A stretch of 64,000 nucleotides of DNA from Lithobates sylvaticus (Eukaryota > Chordata > Amphibia > Anura > Ranidae), in assembly GCA_028564925.1 (NCBI GenBank), contig CM053030.1, positions 173,855 to 237,854 of the forward strand, read 5' to 3'. Positions 53,001-64,000 of the stretch are shown here, one piece after another. The translations under genes and the position numbers were made by a program. Within the stretch, counting starts at the first letter, position 1, and each line of letters opens with the position of its first letter. The notes below the pieces were generated by a model. It was given only the letters and a program-made list of their open reading frames with translations, searched no databases and was not told where the DNA came from.

Positions 53001-56000
53001 TCTGGGTTTAGGTGGAAGGACTATGTCTTGGTTTAGGTGGAAGGACTATGTCTTGGTTTAGGTGGAAGGACTATGTCTGGGTTTAGGTGGAAGGACTATG
53101 TCTTGGTTTAGGTGGAAGGACTATGTCTTGGTTTAGGTGCAAGGACTATGTCTTGGTTTAGGTGGAAGGACTATGTCTTGGTTTAGGTGGAAGGACTATG
53201 TCTTGGTTTAGGTGGAAGGACTATGTCTTGGTTTAGGTGGAAGGACTATGTCTTGGTTTAGGTGGAAGGACTATGTCTTGGTTTAGGTGGAAGGACTATG
53301 TCTTGGTTTAGGTGGAAGGACTATGTCTGGGTTTAGGTGGAAGGACTATGTCTTGGTTTAGGTGGAAGGACTATGTCTTGGTTTAGGTGGAAGGACTATG
53401 TCTTGGTTTAGGTGGAAGGACTATGTCTTGGTTTAGGTGGAAGGACTATGTCTTGGTTTAGGTGGAAGGACTATGTCTTGGTTTAGGTGGAAGGACTATG
53501 TCTTGGTTTAGGTGGAAGGACTATGTCTTGGTTTAGGTGGAAGGACTATGTCTTGGTTTAGGTGCAAGGACTATGTCTTGGTTTAGGTGGAAGGACTATG
53601 TCTTGGTTTAGGTGCAAGGACTATGTCTGGGTTTAGGTGGAAGGACTATGTCTTGGTTTAGGTGCAAGGACTATGTCTTGGTTTAGGTGGAAGGACTATG
53701 TCTTGGTTTAGGTGGAAGGACTATGTCTGGTTTAGGTGGAAGGACTATGTCTTGGTTTAGGTAGAAGGACTATGTCTGGGTTTAGGTGCAAGGACTATGT
53801 CTTGGTTTAGGTGGAAGGACTATGTCTTGGTTTAGGTGGAAGGACTATGTCTTGGTTTAGGTGGAAGGACTATGTCTGGGTTTAGGTGGAAGGACTATGT
53901 CTTGGTTTAGGTGGAAGGACTATGTCTTGGTTTAGGTGCAAGGACTATGTCTTGGTTTAGGTGCAAGGACTATGTCTGGGTTTAGGTGGAAGGACTATGT
54001 CTTGGTTTAGGTGCAAGGACTATGTCTTGGTGAAGGACTATGTCTGGTTTAGGTGGAAGGACTATGTCTTGGTTTAGGTGGAAGGACTATGTCTTGGTTT
54101 AGGTGCAAGGACTATGTCTTGGTTTAGGTGGAAGGACTATGTCTGGGTTTAGGTGCAAGGACTATGTCTTGGTTTAGGTGGAAGGACTATGTCTTGTTTA
54201 GGTGGAAGGACTATGGGTGGAAGGACTATGTCTTGGTTTAGGTGGAAGGACTATGTCTTGGTTTAGGTGGAAGGACTATGTCTGGGTTTAGGTGGAAGGA
54301 CTATGTCTTGGTTTAGGTGGAAGGACTATGTCTTGGTTTAGGTGGAAGGACTATGTCTTGGTTTAGGTGGAAGGACTATGTCTGGGTTTAGGTGGAAGGA
54401 CTATGTCTTGGTTTAGGTGGAAGGACTATGTCTTGGTTTAGGTGCAAGGACTATGTCTTGGTTTAGGTGGAAGGACTATGTCTTGGTTTAGGTGGAAGGA
54501 CTATGTCTTGGTTTAGGTGGAAGGACTATGTCTTGGTTTAGGTGGAAGGACTATGTCTTGGTTTAGGTGGAAGGACTATGTCTTGGTTTAGGTGGAAGGA
54601 CTATGTCTGGGTTTAGGTGGAAGGACTATGTCTTGGTTTAGGTGGAAGGACTATGTCTTGGTTTAGGTGGAAGGACTATGTCTTGGTTTAGGTGGAAGGA
54701 CTATGTCTTGGTTTAGGTGGAAGGACTATGTCTTGGTTTAGGTGGAAGGACTATGTCTGGGTTTAGGTGGAAGGACTATGTCTGGGTTTAGGTGGAAGGA
54801 CTATGTCTGGGTTTAGGTGGAAGGACTATGTCTTGGTTTAGGTGGAAGGACTATGTCTTGGTTTAGGTGGAAGGACTATGTCTTGGTTTAGGTGGAAGGA
54901 CTATGTCTTGGTTTAGGTGGAAGGACTATGTCTTGGTTTAGGTGGAAGGACTATGTCTTGGTTTAGGTGGAAGGACTATGTCTTGGTTTAGGTGCAAGGA
55001 CTATGTCTGGGTTTAGGTGGAAGGACTATGTCTTGGTTTAGGTGGAAGGACTATGTCTTGGTTTAGGTGGAAGGACTATGTCTGGGTTTAGGTGGAAGGA
55101 CTATGTCTTGGTTTAGGTGCAAGGACTATGTCTTGGTTTAGGTGGAAGGACTATGTCTTGGTTTAGGTGGAAGGACTATGTCTTGGTTTAGGTGGAAGGA
55201 CTATGTCTTGGTTTAGGTGGAAGGACTATGTCTTGGTTTAGGTGGAAGGACTATGTCTTGGTTTAGGTGGAAGGACTATGTCTTGGTTTAGGTGGAAGGA
55301 CTATGTCTTGGTTTAGGTGGAAGGACTATGTCTTGGTTTAGGTGGAAGGACTATGTCTTGGTTTAGGTGGAAGGACTATGTCTTGGTTTAGGTGGAAGGA
55401 CTATGTCTTGGTTTAGGTGGAAGGACTATGTCTGGGTTTAGGTGCAAGGACTATGTCTTGGTTTAGGTGGAAGGACTATGTCTTGGTTTAGGTGGAAGGA
55501 CTATGTCTTGTTTTAGGTGGAAGGACTATGTCTTGGTTTAGGTGGAAGGACTATGTCTGGGTTTAGGTGGAAGGACTATGTCTGGGTTTAGGTGGAAGGA
55601 CTATGTCTTGGTTTAGGTGGAAGGACTATGTCTTGGTTTAGGTGGAAGGACTATGTCTTGGTTTAGGTGGAAGGACTATGTCTGGGTTTAGGTGGAAGGA
55701 CTATGTCTTGGTTTAGGTGGAAGGACTATGTCTTGGTTTAGGTGGAAGGACTATGTCTTGGTTTAGGTGGAAGGACTATGTCTTGGTTTAGGTGGAAGGA
55801 CTATGTCTTGGTTTAGGTGGAAGGACTATGTCTTGGTTTAGGTGGAAGGACTATGTCTGGGTTTAGGTGGAAGGACTATGTCTTGGTTTAGGTGGAAGGA
55901 CTATGTCTTGGTTTAGGTGGAAGGACTATGTCTGGGTTTAGGTGGAAGGACTATGTCTTGGTTTAGGTGGAAGGACTATGTCTGGGTTTAGGTGGAAGGA

Positions 56001-59000
56001 CTATGTCTTGGTTTAGGTGGAAGGACTATGTCTTGGTTTAGGTGGAAGGACTATGTCTTGGTTTAGGTGGAAGGACTATGTCTTGGTTTAGGTGCAAGGA
56101 CTATGTCTTGGTTTAGGTGGAAGGACTATGTCTTGGTTTAGGTGGAAGGACTATGTCTTGGTTTAGGTGGAAGGACTATGTCTTGGTTTAGGTGGAAGGA
56201 CTATGTCTTGGTTTAGGTGGAAGGACTATGTCTGGGTTTAGGTGGAAGGACTATGTCTTGGTTTAGGTGGAAGGACTATGTCTTGGTTTAGGTGGAAGGA
56301 CTATGTCTTGGTTTAGGTGGAAGGACTATGTCTGGGTTTAGGTGCAAGGACTATGTCTGGGTTTAGGTGGAAGGACTATGTCTTGGTTTAGGTGCAAGGA
56401 CTATGTCTTGGTTTAGGTGGAAGGACTATGTCTTGGTTTAGGTGCAAGGACTATGTCTTGGTTTAGGTGCAAGGACTATGTCTTGGTTTAGGTGCAAGGA
56501 CTATGTCTGGGTTTAGGTGGAAGGACTATGTCTTGGTTTAGGTGGAAGGACTATGTCTGGGTTTAGGTGGAAGGACTATGTCTTGGTTTAGGTGGAAGGA
56601 CTATGTCTTGGTTTAGGTGGAAGGACTATGTCTTGGTTTAGGTGGAAGGACTATGTCTTGGTTTAGGTGGAAGGACTATGTCTGGGTTTAGGTGGAAGGA
56701 CTATGTCTTGGTTTAGGTGGAAGGACTATGTCTTGGTTTAGGTGGAAGGACTATGTCTGGGTTTAGGTGGAAGGACTATGTCTTGGTTTAGGTGGAAGGA
56801 CTATGTCTTGGTTTAGGTGCAAGGACTATGTCTTGGTTTAGGTGGAAGGACTATGTCTGGGTTTAGGTGCAAGGACTATGTCTTGGTTTAGGTGGAAGGA
56901 CTATGTCTTGGTTTAGGTGCAAGGACTATGTCTTGGTTTAGGTGGAAGGACTATGTCTTGGTTTAGGTGGAAGGACATGTCTTGGTTTAGGTGGAAGGAC
57001 TATGTCTTGGTTTAGGTGGAAGGACTATGTCTGGGTTTAGGTGGAAGGACTATGTCTGGGTTTATGTGGAAGGACTATGTCTTGGTTTAGGTGGAAGGAC
57101 TATGTCTTGGTTTAGGTGGAAGGACTATGTCTTGGTTTAGGTGGAAGGACTATGACTGGGTTTAGGTGGAAGGACTATGTCTTGGTTTAGGTGGAAGGAC
57201 TATGTCTTGGTTTAGGTGGAAGGACTATGTCTGGGTTTAGGTGCAAGGACTATGTCTGGGTTTAGGTGGAAGGACTATGTCTGGTTTAGGTGGAAGGACT
57301 ATGTCTGGGTTTAGGTGGAAGGACTATGTCTGGGTTTAGGTGGAGGACTATGTCTTGGTTTAGGTGCAAGGACTATGTCTGGGTTTAGGTGGAAGGACTA
57401 TGTCTGGGTTTAGGTGGAAGGACTATGTCTTGGTTTAGGTGGAAGGACTATGTCTTGGTTTAGGTGGAAGGACTATGTCTGGGTTTAGGTGGAAGGACTA
57501 TGTCTGGGTTTAGGTGGAAGGACTATGTCTGGGTTTAGGTGGAAGGACTATGTCTGGGTTTAGGTGGAAGGACTATGTCTGGGTTTAGGTGGAAGGACTA
57601 TGTCTGGGTTTAGGTGGAAGGACTATGTCTGGGTTTAGGTGTGTAGTGGATATTTCGCCACACTCTTGCGCTAATAAGCGCCTTTCAATCTTATGATATA
57701 ATGCACCCTCTGATCGTATGCCTCCCTGGATCCCCAGCACTATGTCTGGGTTTAGGTGGAAGGACTATGTCTGGGTTTAGGTGGAAGGACTATGTCTCAG
57801 GGGGTTTAGGTGGAATGACTATGTCTGGGTTTAGGTGGAAGGACTATGTGTATACATTCAAACAGACTAAGCAGTGATTTCTAAACTGCTTTCAATGACA
57901 ACGAACGATATAAAACTATGGCTCCGTGGGCCACAATATTTATACCGTTATGCTAAAGTTCCAGTGTACACAGGGATGTTTGCTTGAAGCTATGTCTGGG
58001 TTTAGGTGGAAGGACTATGTCTGGGTTTAGGTGGAAGGACTATGTCAGAAAACCGACACTGGGGGCATCTGACAACATACATTAATAAAATTTTCCATGA
58101 CAGGTGGAAGGACTATGTCTGGGTTTAGGTGGAAGGACTATGTCTGGGTTTAGGTGGAAGGACTATGTCTTGGTTTATGTGGAAGGACTATGTCTTGGTT
58201 TAGGTGGAAGGACTATGTCTGGGTTTAGGTGGAAGGACTATGTCTGGGTTTAGGTGGAAGGACTATGTCTGGGTTTAGGTGGAAGGACTATGTCTGGGTT
58301 TAGGTGGAAGGACTATGTCTGGGTTTAGGTGGAAGGACTATGTCTGGGTTTAGGTGGAAGGACTATGTCTGGGTTTAGGTGGAAGGACTATGTCTGGGTT
58401 TAGGTGGAAGGACTATGTCTGGGTTTAGGTGGAAGGACTATGTCTGGGTTTAGGTGGAAGGACTATGTCTGGGTTTAGGTGGAAGGACTATGTCTGGGTT
58501 TAGGTGGAAGGACTATGTCTGGGTTTAGGTGGAAGGACTATGTCTGGGTTTAGGTGGAAGGACTATGTCTGGGTTTAGGTGGAAGGACTATGTCTGGGTT
58601 TAGGTGGAAGGACTATGTCTGGGTTTAGGTGGAAGGACTATGTCTGGGTTTAGGTGGAAGGACTATGTCTGGGTTTAGGTGGAAGGACTATGTCTGGGTT
58701 TAGGTGGAAGGACTATGTCTTGGTTTAGGTGGAAGGACTATGTCTGGGTTTAGGTGGAAGGACTATGTCTGGGTTTAGGTGGAAGGACTATGTCTGGGTT
58801 TAGGTGGAAGGACTATGTCTGGGTTTAGGTGGAAGGACTGTCTGGGTTTAGGTGGAAGGACTATGTCTGGGTTTAGGTGGAAGGACTATGTCTGGGTTTA
58901 GGTGGAAGGACTATGTCTGGGTTTAGGTGGAAGGACTATGTCTGGGTTTAGGTGGAAGGACTATGTCTGGGTTTAGGTGGAAGGACTATGTCTTGGTTTA

Positions 59001-60224
59001 GGTGGAAGGACTATGTCTGGGTTTAGGTGGAAGGACTATGTCTTGGTTTAGGTGGAAGGACTATGTCTGGGTTTAGGTGGAAGGACTATGTCTGGGTTTA
59101 GGTGGAAGGACTATGTCTTGGTTTAGGTGGAAGGACTATGTCTTGGTTTAGGTGGAAGGACTATGTCTGGGTTTAGGTGGAAGGACTATGTCTGGGTTTA
59201 GGTGGAAGGACTATGTCTTGGTTTAGGTGGAAGGACTATGTCTGGGTTTAGGTGGAAGGACTATGTCTTGGTTTAGGTGGAAGGACTATGTCTGGGTTTA
59301 GGTGGAAGGACTATGTCTGGGTTTAGGTGGAAGGACTATGTCTGGGTTTAGGTGGAAGAACTATGTCTGGGTTTAGGTGGAAGGACTATGTTTTGGTTTA
59401 GGTGGAAGGACTATGTCTGGGTTTAGGTGGAAGGACTATGTCTGGGTTTAGGTGGAAGGACTATGTCTGGGTTTAGGTGGAAGGCCTATGTCTTGGTTTA
59501 GGTGGAAGGACTATGTCGGGATTTAGGTGGAAGGACTATGTTTTGGTTTAGGTGGAAGGACTATGTCGGGGTTTAGGTGGAAGGCCTATGTCTTGGTTTA
59601 GGTGGAAGGACTATGTCTGGGTTTAGGTGGAAGGCCTATGTCTGGGTTTAGGTGGAAGGACCATGTCTGGGTTTAGGTGGAAGGACTATGTCGGGGTTTA
59701 GGTGGAAGGACTATGTCTGGGTTTAGGTGGAAGGACTATGTCTGGGTTTAGGTGGAAGGCCTATGTCTTGGTTTATGTATGTCTGGGTTTAGGTGGAAGG
59801 ATTATGTCTTGGTTTAGGTGGAAGGACTATGTCTGGGTTTAGGTGGAAGGACTATGTCTGGGTTTAGGTGGAAGGACTATGTCTGGGTTTAGGTGGAAGG
59901 ACTATGTCTTGGTTTTGGTGGAAGGACTATGTCTGGGTTTAGGTGGAAGGACTATGTCTTGGTTTAGGTGGAAGGACTATGTCGGGGTTTAGGTGGAAGG
60001 ACTATGTCTGGGTTTAGGTATAAGGCCTATGTCTTGGTTTAGGTGGAAGGACTATGTCTTGGTTTAGGTGGAAGGACTATGTCTGGGTTTAGGTGGAAGG
60101 ACTATGTCGGGGTTTAGGTGGAAGGCCTATGTCTTGGTTTAGGTGGAAGGACTATGTCTTGGTTTAGGTGGAAGGACTATGTCTTGGTTTAGGTGGAAGG
60201 ACTATGTCTGGGTTTAGGTGGAAG
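50027..60224 (+). repeat. 25-bp minisatellite, about 10.2 kb, roughly 400 copies
   Basis: The unit is aggtggaaggactatgtctt plus ggttt, 25 bp. Two common variant sites are gtgGaagg/gtgCaagg and ctTgg/ctGgg. The gtgC form is found mostly between 50.4 and 57.4 kb; ctGggttt dominates from about 57.4 kb on. Rare GTCGGG and GGCCTATG forms appear only from 59.4 kb. A TAG per unit closes every frame. Three short non-repeat islands interrupt it at about 57643-57740, 57848-57990 and 58047-58103. Confidence 0.98.
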
Positions 60225-60419
60225 TTAGACACCACCTCAGGTAGAAAGATAGGTCTTGGTGAAAGACTACTTTGTCTTTGTGAAGGATGAGGAATGGCTC
60301 CTTACATGGGAGATAAGCTTGTTCTGAGACAAGAAACAAAATGCAAGGAGGGGGAGGGGAGGGGAAGAGAGATGCGCCAAGCATAATAATTGATTGAATA
60401 ATCAAATGAATAATTCCTC
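60225..60419. other. unassigned flank after the 25-bp array
   Basis: Begins with degenerate array-like words (ggtcttggtgaaagactact) and a purine-rich run. No gene. Confidence 0.4.
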
Positions 60420-60735
60420 CTCTCTATTTCTCCTGGTGAATTTTATCATTGAAAGTGAAAGTAAAAGAAAATCCCAAATTTTGGGTTGTGCCCATAAAAG
60501 AAATAGAGGGGGATCTTCCAATGGGGACACAAGTTCTGGTGATCTGGGGGTCCCCAAGAGATTGCAGGGATTTCCTCTCACTTCCTGTTCTGGTGATGGG
60601 GCAGAAAGTGAAAGTGAATCTCCCCAGTGGGACAAAGAGGGGGAAAAATAAACCTTACAGGGGTTATAACCCTCCCTTACTCCATCCAAAATGAAAAATG
60701 AAAAGTTTTACCTTTAGTTCTACTTTAAGTCTGAG
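60420..60735. mobile_element. interspersed repeat (same family as 25840-26175), copy 3
   Basis: tttcctctcacttcctgttc, ggggcagaaagtgaaagtga and ggggttataaccctccctta match the order seen in copies 1 and 2. It is more diverged and has no coding sequence. Confidence 0.6.
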
Positions 60736-60777
60736 GTTTTTGGAACAAGATGGACAAAACCTAATTTACAAGTGATT

Positions 60778-60890
60778 GAGGCCGGAGTCACACCTATGCA
60801 GGTTGCAGGTTGCATATTCCAGGTGCATTTTGCATTTTTAATACATGTTTTTGATTCATTGAAGTCTATGGATGGAAAAGTTCAAGATGG
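60778..60890. mobile_element. short frog repeat fragment
   Basis: ggccggagtcacacctatgc, gcatttttaatacatgttttt and attgaagtctatgg resemble a common frog MITE start ('ggattcacacctatgca'). It leads into the minisatellite. Confidence 0.4.
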
Positions 60891-61366
60891 AAGATCACAG
60901 CTGGGGGGGCATCCAGGGGGCAGAGGATGGAAGATTTCAAGATCCCCCCCCAGCACCGGAAGATCACAGCTGGGGGGGGGATCCAGGGGGCATCTTGAAC
61001 TTTTCCATCCTCTGACCCCTGGATGCCCCCCCAGCTGTGATCTTCCGGTGCTGGGGGGGCATCCAGGGGTCAGAGGATGGAAAAGTTCAAGATTCCCCCC
61101 TAGCACCGGAAGATCACAGCTGGGGGGGCATCCAGGGGGCAGTGGATAGAAGATTCCAAGATCCCCCCCCTCAACACCGGAAGATCACAGCTGGGGGGGG
61201 GGGCATCCAGGGGGCAGAGGTTGGAAGATTTCAAGATTCCCCCCCCCCCCCCCCCAGCACCAGAAGATCACAGCTGTGGGGACAGAGGATGTAAGATTTC
61301 AAGATTCATCCCCCAGCACCGGAAGATCACAGCTGGGGGGGCATCCAGGGGGCAGAGGATGGACTC
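60891..61366. repeat. about 68-bp minisatellite with an inverted segment
   Basis: aagatcacagctgggggggc, atccagggggcagaggatgg and cccccagcaccgg form a unit of about 65-72 bp, some six to seven copies. The copy at about 60985-61053 is inverted (tccatcctctgacccctgga, cagctgtgatcttccggtgc), so the array can fold. It runs straight into L2 codons at 61367. Confidence 0.9.
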
Positions 61367-61600
61367 TGTTTTGGATCCATTTAGTTTGAGGGAGCTCGTG
61401 GTCATCCGGTCATCTATCAATGTGAGACATTTTTCTAGTTCCTTATATTGGTCTTTTTGTCCGGTGATGCGGAAGTAGAGTTGAGTGTCGTCAGCGTATG
61501 AGTGGAAGCACAGATCTGATTTGCTGATGATTTTGAGGAGTGGACGGATGTAGATGTTGAAGAGCACAGGTGATAAGGGTGATCCTTGAGGGACTCCATA
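61367..61600 (-). mobile_element. L2-clade LINE fragment (RT motifs)
   Basis: On the minus strand: MLFNIYIRPLLKIISKSDLC, FHSYADDTQLYFRITGQKDQ, then MTTSSLKLNGSKTES. The YADD box is intact and the LLKIISKSDLCFHS motif is single-copy, giving the unamplified reference for the 38-bp array in the other L2. It ends at SKTE, where the minisatellite begins. Confidence 0.9.
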
Positions 61601-63414
61601 AGAACAGTACAGAAAACAAAATGTAAAGCACTTTCATTAGTGTCTGGATTGGATATGACATTTCTCAAGCAGGCCAATCACGGGACGCCACCGTTCATCA
61701 AGGAAGCCCATATTTTGGTACTAAACCTTTTAAATGGGTTTAGACCAGATACTTCACTAGGAGACCTTAAATATTGATGATGAAGGAGGAGGATAAGGAG
61801 TGGGATGACAGAAAATAATCTGATATAAAAATTTGTGTGAGTTTATTATTTTCAATTCTATGGGGATCTTTTACAAAAGTCACTGATGGAACTTTGGAGA
61901 AATATTCTAGTAATGTTTTTCTTCATGGAATGTTCTGAAGAGAATTGGCTTTTTTTTGTTGATGACTTCAGAGGTTCCATCAGACCCCCGTCTAGTAGTC
62001 GCTATGTTCCTGATGGTTAATAGACGAGTGTTAGCCCTCCGCCTAGGTGAGGAGGTGACTGCAGAGGCCCACTCACCCAGATTAGAAGGTCAAACCAATC
62101 CACCTCTTTCATGTCTGAGGCACCCCAGTCCAGGTTTTCAGACAGTACATTGGCTCGCTCCTTGTCTAGTCCCTGCCATGGGCTCCCTTCCTCCTCCGAT
62201 ATGTAGCTTTCTTGTGCAGCTCCTGTCATTTATCCAAGACTGGGATTCCTTAATATTTGTGGCAAGAGCACCAGTTATTTCATTCTTAGCCATATGAGGC
62301 CATTGCCGTCCTCTGGCCAGGTATAGGGGAGACAAGGTGCCATCACTGTGCCCTGTGACCACCCACTTTTTGGTGGAATATTTTGCTAGTAAATGATATC
62401 ACAGAAACACAAAGAAATTCTTCTCCGGTAAGATCTCTTTATGGAGTGAGAATTCCCAGTCCAAATGGTCAAAGGATTATTGGAAGAATAAAAGATTAAT
62501 TGATTTTTTAACCCTAAAAACGATTTTATTCTACACATCATTTCATCATCAAAGAGGTCACAATATACTTTGATCAAGAAATCAATTATAAAAATGTGGC
62601 ATTTCCAGCCATTGATCACAGACGGTGTGAGGACAAGTCCACAGAGAGTTGATGGGGAGAAGTTGATGTTCTCCTGCGGTATGTAATGTAATAACAGCCG
62701 CGCCTGTTTGGGGTGTGAGCGCCGTGATGACACAAGGAGATGAGATGTTTGAAGTGAAATGACTTTACTATATTCATTATCACATTATGAGATTATAGGA
62801 CTTAACAGCCAACAAAAGGAACCTTACTTTGGTGATTTGCAGAATCAGCAAAATACAATGGACTCCTCCTGTAGAGAGCTACCGATGAATATTCCAGGTG
62901 GAGGCCCATTACTGTCTGAACACCAGCAGCTTCCATCATCATTCCTCCATAGTAACCTTCAGACCTTTGAGGAATTCTTGGCCTCCTCAGCTACACTGTA
63001 GTAAGCAGCTCTTATTTCATGAATGGCCGAGTCAGCGAATACATGTGGGCCCCAATGATGTCTTTAACTTGAGGCCCCACAGATGTAGTCGCTCTACTTC
63101 TCGGAGGTGTCTTTACAGATTACAAATGGTAGTCAGGATACACGATGGATGGCCAGCAGATTACTCTGAGCTAGTTTATTGGTCTGCCTAGATTTACATC
63201 TTGCTGGTTGACTGCTGCAATTCCCTTTGAATGAAGGACATTACTAGAGGCTCCCACACTACAGGAGTTGGGGGTCCAGCATTGAGTGCCTACACATCCA
63301 TCCTGAACTTTATGTCTACAGCCAACTGCAGGGCCCATCAGTATGTGGTGCCAAGATCTCTTTTGAACCTAAACTTTGTTTTTAAAGTGTCTCAATTCAT
63401 TGCTCTATTATTCC
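61601..63414. other. unassigned sequence
   Basis: Several open frames of 60-115 codons occur, none with a recognisable domain. One at 62759-63001 (+) ends NLQTFEEFLASSATL* and has a more protein-like composition, but no convincing polypyrimidine tract precedes it. No repeat family recognised. Confidence 0.35.
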
Positions 63415-64000
63415 AGGCCAGGGGTCTCCCCTTCCCCCTCCATTATCCCAGGCCTGGATTCTCCCCTTACCCCTCAAATATCCCAGGCCAGGGGTCTCCC
63501 CTTCACCCTCCAATATCCAAGGCTTGGGGGTCTTCAATTCACCTCCCAATATCCCAGGCCTGAGGGTCTCCTCTTCCCCCTCCAATATCCCAGGCTAGGG
63601 GGTCTTCCCTTCACCCTCCAATATCCAAGGCTTGGGGTCTCCCCTTCCCCCTCCATTATCCCAGGCCAGGGGTCTCCCCTTCCCCCTCCATTATCCCAGG
63701 CCTGGGGTCTTCCCTTCACCCCCCCCCCCAATATCTCAGGCCTGGAGTATCCCCTTCCCCCTCCAATATCCCAGGCTAGGGGGTCTTCCCTTCACCCGCC
63801 AATATCCCAGGCCTGGGGTCTCCCCTTCACCCCCCAATATCCCAGGCCAGGGGTCTTCCCTTCACCCCCAATATCCCAGGCTTTGGGTCTCCCCTTCACC
63901 ATCCAATATCCCAGGCTAGGGGGTCTTCAATTCACCCCCAAATATCCCAGGCCTGAGGGTCTCCTCTTCCCCCTCCAATATCCCAGGCTTGGGGGTCTCC
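63415..64000 (+). repeat. about 35-bp minisatellite running off the right edge
   Basis: aatatcccaggcctggggtc plus tccccttcaccccc repeats about 17 times with variable C runs and alternative words (ggccagggg, ggctaggggg). Plus-strand pyrimidine-rich. The array is incomplete at the window end. Confidence 0.93.

Noticed and set aside
50027-60224. Interstitial telomere-like array (GGGTTTAGG words)
   Set aside because: The word occurs once per 25-bp unit within unrelated sequence; vertebrate telomeres are TTAGGG hexamers.

Overview
The window looks like a gene-poor, repeat-saturated piece of a large anuran (frog) genome, probably a ranoid frog. The evidence is a vertebrate tyrosinase-family gene with the conserved tyrosinase intron phases, set among CR1, L2 and Tx1/L1-type LINEs, a Penelope-like fragment, BED-finger hAT elements, Tc1/mariner elements and several MITE families that I know from frog genomes. 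Species assignment is inference. I see no tRNA, rRNA or CRISPR.

The only host gene I can support is a tyrosinase-like gene on the minus strand. Exon 1 is 12109-12894, exon 2 is 3940-4153 and exon 3 is 2133-2271. Together they encode the signal peptide, the Cys-rich region, all three CuA histidines and the CuB histidines, with a clean frame across both splice junctions. The last two exons (rest of the core, membrane anchor, tail) should lie left of base 1. Its introns are filled with transposons.

Layout: 1-1840 internally deleted hAT; 2133-12894 tyrosinase-like gene, whose intron 1 holds a Tx1/L1 fragment, a 50-bp minisatellite (5441-8344), CR1 pieces split by a MITE, and a second Tx1/L1 fragment; 13.5-17.6 kb L2 LINE, MITEs and a Penelope-like 3' end between inverted arms; 18.5-21.25 kb 42-bp minisatellite; 21.25-28.5 kb a CR1 element interrupted by a roughly 5-kb hAT; 28.6-30.9 kb pyrimidine-rich 26-bp minisatellite; 31.3-31.9 kb nested MITEs; 32.4-34.8 kb 33-bp minisatellite; 35.8-38.6 kb mariner remnant and a broken Ty3/Gypsy fossil; 39,987-41,599 a young Tc1 element; 41.8-43.75 kb 30-bp minisatellite; 44.5-49.05 kb Tc1 fragment and a long minus-strand CR1; 50.0-60.2 kb a huge 25-bp minisatellite; 60.4-61.6 kb MITE, minisatellite and L2; 63.4 kb to the end another minisatellite.

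The most unusual signal is that many of the minisatellites were born inside LINE coding sequence or directly abut it. At least five arrays are in-place amplifications of CR1 or L2 reverse-transcriptase ORF codons, and two CR1 copies carry two independent arrays each. Nearly all the very long open frames in the window are by-products of minisatellites whose period is a multiple of three, not genes.
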